From NCBI GenBank assembly GCA_012064385.1, contig QRDG01001522.1, positions 1 to 64,000 of the forward strand: DNA of 64,000 nucleotides, in the 5' to 3' direction. Below, piece by piece: positions 26,085-34,473 of the stretch (positions are counted from its first letter, which is position 1; every line of letters begins with the position of its first letter). This DNA is from Puccinellia tenuiflora (Eukaryota > Streptophyta > Magnoliopsida > Poales > Poaceae). The notes under the pieces are model-generated. The model saw nothing but the letters and a program-made list of their open reading frames with translations. It had not been told where the DNA came from and did no database searches. The translations under genes and the position numbers were made by a program.

Positions 26085-27093
26085 TGTATGGCGCAGCCCC
26101 TGAGCGGATCGAGTGCGGCCGAGGTGTGTCGAGTCAGGCCTGTGCGGCGCAGCCCCCGAGTGCTTCGAGTGCGGCCGAGGCGTTTTCGAGTTAGACCTGT
26201 GACTTAGACCTGTACGGCGCAGTCCCCGAGTGTGTCGGGTGGCGGCCGAGGATTTTTCGATTTAGCCCTGTATGGCGCAGCCCCCGAGTGCGTCAGGTGG
26301 CGGCCTAGGTTTTGACTTAGATCTGTACAGCGCAGCCCCCGAGTGGTTCGGGTGGCGGCCGAGGATTTTCGAGTTGAACCTGTATGGCGCAGCCCCCGAG
26401 TGCGTAAGGTGGCGTCCTAGGTTTTGACTTAGACCTGTACAGCGCGGCCCCCGAGTGGTTCGGGTGGCGGCCGAGGATTTTCGGGTTGGACCTGTATGGC
26501 GCAGCCCCCGAGTGCGTTAGGTGGCGGCCTAGGTTTTGACTTAGATCTGTACAGTGCAGCCCCCGAGTGGTTCGGGTGGCGGCCGAGGATTTTCGAGTTG
26601 AACCTGCATGGCGCAGCCCCCGAGTGCGTCAGGTGGCGGCCTAGGTTTTGACTTAGACCTGTACAGCGCAGCCCCCGAGTGGTTCGGGTGGCGGCCGAGG
26701 ATTTTCGGGTTGGACCTCTATGGCGCAGCCCCCGAGTGCGTCAGGTGGCGGCCTAGGTTTTGACTTAGACCTGTACAGCTCAGCCCCCGAGTGGTTTGGG
26801 TGGCGGCCGAGGATTTTCGAGTTGAACCTGTATGGCGCAGCCCCCGAGTGCGTCAGGTGGCGGCCTAGGTTTTGACTTAGACCTGTACAGCGCAGCCCCC
26901 GAGTGGTTCAGGTGGCGGCCGAGGATTTGCGGGTTGGACCTGTATGGCGCAGCCCCCGAGTGCGTCAGGTGGCGGCCTAGGTTTTGACTTAGACCTGTAC
27001 AGCGCAGCCCCCGAGTGGTTCGGGTGGCGGCCGAGGATTTTCGGGTTGGACCTGTATGGCGCAGCCCCCGAGTGCGTCAGGTGGCGGCCTAGG
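26085..27093. repeat. 112-bp higher-order tandem array in the 3' region of Tat copy 2
   Basis: Monomers of 55-57 bp share GCGCAGCCCCCGAGTG and GGTGGCGGCC. From 26269 two monomer types alternate (a 55-bp type with GCGGCCTAGG, a 57-bp type with GCGGCCGAGG), giving a strict 112-bp period: unit starts are 26269, 26381, 26493, 26605, 26717, 26829, 26941 and 27053. The first three monomers (26085, 26141, 26211) are irregular and do not fit that alternation. The array lies between the stop of gene B and the end of pol. Copy 3 has only two monomer-like motifs in the same place. Tandem arrays in the 3' untranslated region are known from plant gypsy elements. The remaining 27094-27273 is plain spacer. 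Confidence 0.95.
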
Positions 27094-27273
27094 TTTATGT
27101 TGATTGCGGATGAAAGTAGAGGGGAGAGCTTGTTCCTCAAATCACTTTATTGATTTTTGCGAGCAGGCCGCCTCATTAAAACCCTTCCAGTCCCCTCGGG
27201 TACCCTGGCGAGGGAAAGAGTGCGTCTGAAACCTGCCGCTTATTGACATTGTACTGTTACAAATTGGGGTCGA

Positions 27274-30200
27274 TCAGGCGTAGAAGCGGCGCAGTTGCGC
27301 AACGTTCCACAGGTTGTTGCAGACTGTCCCCGTCTTCGAGTCCTTCAGGCGGTAAGCTCCGCCACCGATTGCCTCTGTCACGATGTATGGACCCTCCCAC
27401 GGGGAGGCAAGTTTATGCACCTTCTTCTGTTTGAGACGGAGGACAAGATCACAAGGGACGAATGCTCTGGGCCGCAGTCGCCGCCCGTGATAGTTGCGTA
27501 GGTCTTGCTGATACACGGCTGTGCGGGTAAGGGCGATGTCGCGTGCTTCGTCCAGGGTGTCCATGTCATCTTCGAGTGCTTCTTCTGCATCAGACTCATC
27601 GTCGGCCACCACTCGGGGGGCGTCGAACTTGATGTCGCACGGCAGGACTGCTTCAGCACCGTACACCATGAAGAATGGCGTGTATTGGGTAGATCTGTTT
27701 GGCGTGGTGCGCAGACTCCACAGCACAGATGGCAGCTCTTCGACCCAGGCGCCTGCGGCGCGCCTCAATGGTACTCGCAGGCGCTTCTTTACGCCCTTGC
27801 AGACTAGGCCATTGGCTTTCTCGACTTGTCCGTTGGACTGCGGGTGCGAGACAGATGCGTAGTTGAGCTTGATGCCTTGGTCAGAGCAGAAGTCCTTGAA
27901 TTCTTCGGCTGTGAAGTTCGAGCCGTTGTCGGTGATGATGCTGTGTGGCACACCGAACCTGAAGATGATCGACCTGATGAAGTTAACTGCCGAGGAGGCA
28001 GTCGAACTTGTGATGGGCGCGGCTTCGATCCACTTCGTGAACTTGTCGACTGCCACCAGGAGATGAGTGTGTCCGCCCGGAGAAGACTTCTTGAATGGAC
28101 CCACCATGTCGAGCCCCCATTGAGCGAAGGGCCATGCGAGTGGTATGGTCTTTAGTGCTGATGCCGGTGCGTGCGGCTTGTTGGCGAACTCCTGGCAGCC
28201 GATGCATTTCCTCACGAGTTCTTCTGCGTCTTGCATTGCGGTGGGCCAGTAGAACCCTGCTCGTAGGGCTTTGGCCACCAAGGCTCGACTGCTGGCGTGG
28301 TGTCCACAGATGCCGGCGTGGATCTCGAGTAAGATGGCTTGACCGTCGACTGGGTCGATGCACCTTTGGAGGACTCCTGAGATGCTTCGCTTGTAGAGTT
28401 CCCCGTTGATGACGGTGAAGCCCTTGGAGCGGCGGATGACGCGCTTGGCTTCGACTGGGTTCGTTGGCACCTTCTGATGCAGTATGTAGGCCAGGTATGG
28501 GCTTGTCCATGTGGGTTCGACCAGCATTACCTCCATAGGTTCCTTCTCCGTGCTGGGCGGGTTGGTGGTGCTCGTTGTCGGTGTAAAGGGTCCCGGCGTA
28601 GGGCGGAGCTTGATGGAGCGTTGCGTGATGCACTCGAGGAAGACTCCGGGTGGCACCAGTGCTTTGTCTGAGCCCAAGTTAGCGAGGGTGTCGGCTTCCT
28701 CGTTGCTCTCGCGGCCGATGTGCCGCAGCTCGCAGCCGTCGAAGGTGCCTTCCAGCTGGTTGTATAGGTCCCTGTAGGCTATCATGTTGTCAGCGATGGC
28801 GTCACATTGCTTCATGGTTTGCTGCACGACAAGGTAGGAGTCTCCGTAGATCATGAGGTGAGTGGCGCCGCAGTTTTTGGCCATCCGCATGCCGTGGATT
28901 AGGGCTTCGTACTCTGCCTCGTTGTTGGAGGGTGTTGGGAAGTCCATTTGCAGTACATACTTCCGCTTGTCGCCTTTGGGTGAGATGAGGACGACTCCCG
29001 CCCCTGCTGATCTGAACTTCTTGGACCCGTCGAAGTACATTGTCCATGCGTTGGACAAGTCGGGTATGTCTGGCAGCTGGGCCTCTATCCACTCTGTGGT
29101 GAATTCTGGAAGAACTTGGGCCTTGATTGCCTTCGGGTGCGCATACTTCAGCCCCCAGGGTCCCAACTCAACAACCCACTTGGCGACTCGTCCTGTCGCG
29201 GCTTGGTTGGTGAGGATGTCGGAGAGCCCGGAGGAGCTTACCACCGTGATGGAGTGCTCGGAGAAGTAGTGGACGACCTTCCTTGATGTCATGAAGACTC
29301 CGTAGGCTAGCTTCTGGTAGTGCGGGTACCGCTGCTTGGACAAGGTTAGCACCTCGCTGAGGAAGTAGACGGGCCGCTGAACAGGGTGACTGTGCCCTTC
29401 TTCTTCTCGTTCGACTACGAGTACCGTGCTGACCACTCTGTTCGTGGCCGACACATAGAGGTACAGCGGCTCGTTCTCCAGTGGCGCCACCAGTACTGGA
29501 GGAGTCGTGAGGGTTTTCTTGAGCTTGTCGAACGCGTCTTGCGCTTCCTCTGTCCACTCGAATTTATCCGTCTTTTTCATCAGTTGGTAGAAAGGCAGGG
29601 CCTTTTCTCCCAACTTACTAATGAACCGGCTGAGAGCTGCGACTCGACCGGCTAGGCGTTGCACTTCATGAAGCTTGGTCGGTGCTGGCATTGCGAGTAT
29701 GTTTTGCACTTTCTCAGGGTTGGCTTCAATTCCTCTTGCAGAGACGAGGTACCCGAGCAGTTCTCCGGCTGGCACGCCGAAAACACACTTGTCCGGGTTC
29801 AGCTTGATCTGATACTCGTTGAGTGCGGCGAAGACTTTGCGGAGGTCAGCAATTAAACTGTCCTCCGTTCGAGTGGTGACGACTATGTCGTCGACGTAGA
29901 CTTGGACGATCTGTCCTATTAGCTCCTTCAGGCAGGCTTGCATCGTGCGCTGGTATGTGGCTCCAGCGTTCTTCAACCCGAAGGGCATCATTTGGTAGCA
30001 GAACACACCATGGGGTGTGATAAATGCAGTCTTCTCTTCATCTTCGACTTTCATCCTGATCTGCTGGTACCCGGAGTAGGCGTCCAGGAAGGATAGGCGC
30101 GCGCAGCCTGCAGTCGAGTCGATGATCTGGTCTATCCGCGGGAGCGGGAAGTGGTCCTTGGGGCAGCACTTGTTAATGGCGGTGAAGTCGACGCACATGC

Positions 30201-30483
30201 GGAGTTTCTTCGTCTTCTTCTTCTCCACCAGGACCGGGTTCGCTACCCAGTCCGAGTCCTTGATCTCTCGGATGAATCCGGCGTGGAGCAGCCGGTCGAT
30301 CTCCTTGCTGATGGCGTCTCGTTTGGGACCCGAAAAGCGTCGCATGGTCTGCTTGACGGGTCTGGCGTCCTTGTGGACGCGTAAGGAGTGCTCGGCGAGT
30401 TTCCTGGGTATGCCTGGCATGTCAGAAGGTTGCCAGGCGAAGATCTCCCAGTTCTCACGTAGAAACTCGACGAGCGCGCCTTC
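27274..30483 (-). CDS. Tat pol: reverse transcriptase, two RNase H regions, integrase (copy 2)
   Basis: This frame follows the TAG at 30484 and stays open to its natural stop. It counts 1048 codons from the first M (30420), or 1069 from the codon after TAG. RT lies at residues about 1-250, with YVDD near 175. A degenerate gypsy RNase H follows; its usual catalytic Asp region reads Y-V-S-A-T-N. A complete second RNase H lies at about 455-585, with D in YFDGSK, E in EAEYEAL, D in YGDS and D in EEADTLA. Integrase has its HHCC zinc region at about 700-745, and D, D and E in WGLDMVGP (about 770), ITDNGSN (about 828) and QVEKANG (about 862). It acts in the element particle and nucleus to copy and insert the element. 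All key residues are present. I infer expression by TAG readthrough, since no independent start context is evident. Confidence 0.92.
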   Translation of the reverse strand, partial: EGALVEFLRENWEIFAWQPSDMPGIPRKLAEHSLRVHKDARPVKQTMRRFSGPKRDAISKEIDRLLHAGFIREIKDSDWVANPVLVEKKKTKKLRMCVDFTAINKCCPKDHFPLPRIDQIIDSTAGCARLSFLDAYSGYQQIRMKVEDEEKTAFITPHGVFCYQMMPFGLKNAGATYQRTMQACLKELIGQIVQVYVDDIVVTTRTEDSLIADLRKVFAALNEYQIKLNPDKCVFGVPAGELLGYLVSARGIEANPEKVQNILAMPAPTKLHEVQRLAGRVAALSRFISKLGEKALPFYQLMKKTDKFEWTEEAQDAFDKLKKTLTTPPVLVAPLENEPLYLYVSATNRVVSTVLVVEREEEGHSHPVQRPVYFLSEVLTLSKQRYPHYQKLAYGVFMTSRKVVHYFSEHSITVVSSSGLSDILTNQAATGRVAKWVVELGPWGLKYAHPKAIKAQVLPEFTTEWIEAQLPDIPDLSNAWTMYFDGSKKFRSAGAGVVLISPKGDKRKYVLQMDFPTPSNNEAEYEALIHGMRMAKNCGATHLMIYGDSYLVVQQTMKQCDAIADNMIAYRDLYNQLEGTFDGCELRHIGRESNEEADTLANLGSDKALVPPGVFLECITQRSIKLRPTPGPFTPTTSTTNPPSTEKEPMEVMLVEPTWTSPYLAYILHQKVPTNPVEAKRVIRRSKGFTVINGELYKRSISGVLQRCIDPVDGQAILLEIHAGICGHHASSRALVAKALRAGFYWPTAMQDAEELVRKCIGCQEFANKPHAPASALKTIPLAWPFAQWGLDMVGPFKKSSPGGHTHLLVAVDKFTKWIEAAPITSSTASSAVNFIRSIIFRFGVPHSIITDNGSNFTAEEFKDFCSDQGIKLNYASVSHPQSNGQVEKANGLVCKGVKKRLRVPLRRAAGAWVEELPSVLWSLRTTPNRSTQYTPFFMVYGAEAVLPCDIKFDAPRVVADDESDAEEALEDDMDTLDEARDIALTRTAVYQQDLRNYHGRRLRPRAFVPCDLVLRLKQKKVHKLASPWEGPYIVTEAIGGGAYRLKDSKTGTVCNNLWNVAQLRRFYA

Positions 30484-30486
30484 CTA
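30484..30486 (-). other. In-frame TAG between protease and RT (copy 2)
   Basis: The context is GCA TAG GAA GGC GCG. It is the only stop between two long open frames in the same phase, and it is matched in copies 1 and 3. Confidence 0.85.
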
Positions 30487-33400
30487 TGCGATAGGCAGGC
30501 TTGTCGACACCTTGACTGTCTTACTGGCGTCCGTCGGGTGGACTTGATGGGTTCTTGTGTCGTCGGTCGTGTTGAAGGCGGAGTCCTTGGCTGGCTTCTT
30601 GCGTGGCGGGAAGATGGTTTTGTCGTTGTCGACTGCCATCATCGCAAGGTGCTCCTCCATTCCGAAGAACTCAGAGATCTTGCTGAATTCGCGGTCGCAG
30701 CTGTTGGAGCGGTCGAAGTCGCCGTGCACCGTGATGACGCCCTTGGGTCCAGGCATCTTGAGCATAAGGTAGGCGTAGTGAGGTATCGCCATGAATCTGG
30801 CAAAGGTTGGGCGCCCGAGTATCGCATGGTATTGCGACTTCCAATCGACTACCTCGAAGTCGATCGCCTCCCTCTGGAAGTTGTCGGGTGTGCCGAAGAT
30901 GACGTCGAGTGTGATTGTTCCCATGGGCGTGACTGCTTGCCCTGGTACTATGCCATGGAAGGTGGTCTCTGATGTTTTCAAGTTTGTTGTTGGCCTGTTC
31001 ATCCTTCTGAGGGTGTCGGCGAAGATAATGTTGATGCCGCTGCCTCCGTCCATGAACACCTTTTTCAAGGTGTAATCCCCGATCAGAGCTTCGACTACCA
31101 GAGCGGCGTGCCCGGGTCGTGGTACCGCAGGCGGGTGATCTGCTCTGGAGAACGTGATTGGTGTCTCTGACCCTCTCAGGTATTCGGGTACTGCAGGTGG
31201 ACAGGTGACAGCCTGGTAGACTTGGCGGGTGATGATCTTCTGGGTCCTGTTTGAAGGGCGCCCCTTCTGTATCATGTTGAGCTGTCCGCGTGCCGCTGGA
31301 TATGCGTCAGGGGCCTCTTGCTGCGGCTGCTGCTGCTGATAGAAAGCTCCCGCTGCCTGTGCTGGATTAGCGACTACAGGCGTGGGTGCGGGTGCTGCTT
31401 GGAGAGCCAGCTGCGCGACTGGCTGCGCTACGGGTGCTGCCTGGAGAGTCAACTGCGTGGCTTGCGGAGCGACTATCTTCTGCATTGCCTGGTATATCCT
31501 GCGTGCCTTTTTGCAGTCCTTCAACAGGTGGCGGGATCCCCACTTGCCCGTTTCCGGGTTCCTGAACATATGGTGCTTGCAGGGTTGCTCCAGCTCTTCC
31601 TCCGGAGTCAGCGTGCGCCTCTGCCATTCTCGTTTGCGGCTCCCGTCGCCACGGTAGGTGCTGCCACCGCTTCGGTTGAATTGCCCTTGGCTGTATTGGC
31701 GACTCTGGTCGTCGCCGCTTCGACTGTACTGCCTTTGACTGTACTGGCGACTGTTGTCGCATGCTTCATCCTCGCGGGGGGTTTCGAATCCCGCCGCTAC
31801 TAACTCTATTGAGTCATTGCCGTGGTAACGCGGCTTCTTCTTCTGGCGTCCTTCCCGCCAGTTGCTTGGTCCGGCCTCTTCTTTTGGGGAGTAACGTGAA
31901 GTATCACGGACCGAGTCCTCTCCGTCTGCCCACTGGTTGGCTATCTTCATGAGCTCAATCATGTTTCTCGGCCGGAGCCTACCAAATTCCTCGCGGAGGT
32001 CGCGGCGGTAGACGCCGTGCATGAAGGCATCCATCACTCGGTCTTCCGAGGTGGCTTCCATGGTGTTGCGGAGCAGGGTCCATCGCTGGATGTACGACCG
32101 GAGCGGCTCGTCTCGTCCTTGCTTGCATGCTTGGAGCTCGACGAAAGTTGTCGGCCTTGAGTACGTCCCCAGGAAGCTCTTAACGAAGGCATCCGCGAAC
32201 TCATCCCACGTGCTGAAGGCGTCCTTGGGTTGAGTGTTGAGCCACCCGCGTGCAGATCCTGTGAGCATCAGCTGGATGTACTGCATGGCTGTAGTCGAAG
32301 TACCGCCCTGGCAACTGCAGGCTATGAGGTAGTCCTCCAGCCAGTCTCTCGGGTCCTGCTTTCCGTCGTACTTGACCGCTTCTGCCGTGAGCTTGAAGCC
32401 CTTGGGCATTCTTGTGTCGCGGATGTTGAAGCTGAAGCATGCGGCGCCGCGTGGCTCGAAGTCGCTATCGTCGCGGTCGTCAGCATTGGGTGTGCTGACC
32501 GTCCGCTGGGTGCGGTTGCGGTCTACCGTCCTCTGTGTGATGACGTTGCGGAGGTCTTCGCCTGGCTGCGGCTGTCGCGGTTGTCTTGGAGCTGGGCCTG
32601 CGAGTGCTTCGGGTTCGCGGTCGCGGCGACCCCGATTTTCTTGCGCCCTTTCTGTTGGCGCCTTGTTCGCCAGAGCTTCTTCAACTGCCTTGATGGACAT
32701 GATTTGTTGCTTGTGGAGGAGAGCACGGGCGTCACCCTCAGGCGGCTGCGTCAGTCGCAGGTATGTTTCGACTGCCATGAGGGCAGCTCCGGGTGTTTTG
32801 GGGACGGGTATCCCGTCCGCGTCTTCAGTCATGTATGACGATTCGAGGTTGCGGGTGATTCCGGCGCGTTCGGCCTCTGTCATCCGGGGCACGCGGGCCC
32901 TGTGGCGCCTTGCTCCTTGCGAGACCTCTGTCGAGGCAGCAGTGAATGAATAAGCGGCCCTCCTGGCACTCGCCGCGTCGGCTTCCTCCTTGCGTCGGAG
33001 TAGCTCGGCCTTCTCTGCGCGGAGTCGTTCGCCTTCCTTCCGCAGCAGGTACTGGACCGCCATAAGGTCCTCTCGGGGTGCGTCTGGTGGGGGGTACGTG
33101 CCCTCCTCAACGTGCTTCAGGGCTCTGATTGCCATGTCGCGGGTGATGGTGAGTCGCGTCGTCTGGTCCGGCATGACCACCTCCAGTGGATATGCGGGTT
33201 CATCGCCGTTGGCCCGCGATGGGCCGGCCATGTAGACTTGTGCGGGGTAAATCTGGGAAGTGGGGCTGATGCTTCTGCTGCTGCTTCCTTCGTCCGAGCC
33301 GTGCTCGGAGTCGAAAATGGCTACAATGTGGTGGGTACCACAGTCGCCATTGAGGCTCTTTCCGTAGAGTTTCGCGACCTTCACCGCGGACGCGAGGAAT

Positions 33401-33708
33401 GGAGTCGCTGTCGTCGACGCGGGTGCGATTGGTTTGCGGACGATCTTGCGGCGCGAAGGCGTGGCTGACGTAGCCGGAGTCGATGTAGATCTTGGCCTTG
33501 CCCGCGACGCGATCAAGGTAGTCGAAGTAGACTTGATCCGCGCAGGGGTCGCAGCCGATGCGATCTCCTTGGCAGCCGGAGATGCGGGTGTCGTGGTCGC
33601 GTTGGGCGCGATCTCTGCCATGGAGGCAGTTGGTGTAGTCGAGGCGAGCGCGATCTTTGCGGCAGTCGAAGATGCGATCGCCGCAGTCGCGGTAGATGCG
33701 TTCTCCAC
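30487..33708 (-). CDS. Tat gag-protease polyprotein (copy 2)
   Basis: A 1074-codon open frame. The first codon counted (33708) is GTG, so this is the open part of a longer gag. It has an Ala/Thr-rich N-terminus, a charged coiled-coil stretch (about 230-275), a gag core at about 450-610 (GWLNTQ, then RSYIQRWTLLRN), and a C...H...H....C knuckle near 710 (CKHHMF...HLLKDC). Then come a Gln/Pro/Ala-rich linker and a retropepsin with D-G-G-S-G near 885 and AILGRPTFARFMAIPHYAY. Gag builds the particle; the protease matures it. The likely true start is ATG 33970, about 20 bases after the PBS, in another phase. Either a frameshift lies near 33650-33720, or the first exon is expressed by other means. 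Confidence 0.85.
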
Positions 33709-33970
33709 GGCGGGTGAAAGGCGTGGTTGACGTAGTCGAGGCAGATGCGGGTGTCGCCACCGCGCATAGCGCGGCCGCCGTAGATCGGAGTGTTCCGTAG
33801 CTGTTTATGAGGTAGTGCATGGTACCAAAGGTGATCCACATACCTTCACGCAGTTCAGCGTACACCGAGCGATGAGCCGGCGGGTGGCTGGCATACTCGA
33901 GGGAGCCGGAGCGGATTGGCTCCCTGGTGCAGGCGTCGATCTTCAAGGTTGATGGGGCCGGTGCGGCCAT
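33709..33970 (-). pseudogene. Probable N-terminal gag segment of copy 2, out of phase
   Basis: ATG at 33970 opens a frame beginning M-A-A-P-A-P-S-T-L-K, with the segment LREGMWITFGTMHYLINSYG, just inside the PBS. It runs on past 33709 in a phase different from the main gag frame. The protein-like quality and the position after the PBS suggest the true gag N-terminus, separated from the rest by a one-base indel. This could be mutation or sequencing error. Confidence 0.5.
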
Positions 33971-33990
33971 GCTTCCAGCGCTCGTTCTTT

Positions 33991-34006
33991 CCCACAGACG
34001 GCGCCA
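33991..34006 (-). other. Primer binding site of Tat copy 2
   Basis: On the minus strand, TGGCGCCGTCTGTGGG lies two bases after an LTR end reading CGTCA. This is a common PBS type in grass gypsy elements. I do not assign the tRNA. Confidence 0.8.
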
Positions 34007-34008
34007 AT

Positions 34009-34473
34009 TGACGAGGTTGGGACTCGGCAAATCCCTGGGTCGAGTACCCCGGGTTGATTGAGGGAGAGAGAGATGAGCACTGGTGATCACGACGGCTAAT
34101 AGGCGAGGCGTTTACCCAGGTTCAGGCTCCCGGAGGATAAAACCCTACTTCCTCCTTGTCTGGTATTGATGTTGAGTGTGGCTACAATGGCGAGATGGCA
34201 ATCTCGCTAGGGTTTGAGATGGCGGCTATGCGTGTATGCGTTGGCGTTACCCTAGACGAGGGACCCTCCTAGCCTTTATATGATAGGCTAGGTCTCGGGT
34301 GAACGGTGCCGATGGCACTTACAGGATGAACGAAGTTGATGACCTAACGTGGACTATCTTGGGCCGCACGTCGTCCTCCTTGGGCCTTCCTTGAGCCCTC
34401 GCCATAGGGTTGATGGACTTGGCGTGACCCAGGTATCACCACCGTGGGGTAGTCAAAGAGTAACCCCACGACA
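34009..34473 (-). repeat. Partial 5' LTR of Tat copy 2
   Basis: The boundary at 34009 (TG on plus, CA on minus) is set by the PBS. A minus-strand TATAAAG at 34274-34280 is a likely promoter. The outer end is cut at about 34473, where the sequence joins the interior of the LARD-2 left LTR. At least 465 bp remain. Confidence 0.75.

Larger units (their letters stand above)
1958..34473 (-). mobile_element. Ty3/gypsy retrotransposon, Tat lineage (copy 2), truncated at both ends
   Basis: Read on the minus strand the order is partial 5' LTR (34009-34473), PBS, gag-protease, TAG, RT/RNase H/integrase, a tandem array, then antisense genes B and A. The 3' LTR is absent; the element stops at a junction with copy 1 at about 1910-1960. 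The Tat assignment rests on two RNase H regions in pol: a degenerate one directly after RT and a complete one further downstream, a known feature of this lineage. A 20.7-kb tandem LARD-like insertion (5039-25765) lies in gene B. Without it, the remaining element is about 11.8 kb. The known element Grande of this lineage also carries an antisense gene in its 3' part. Confidence 0.8.

Noticed and set aside
26085..27093. CRISPR-like array
   Set aside because: There are no unique spacers. The monomers are contiguous and alternate in two types, as in a satellite, in a plant retrotransposon.
33434..33730. Ala/Val-rich plus-strand frame opposite gag
   Set aside because: It is a shadow of the Ala/Thr-rich minus-strand gag coding region.
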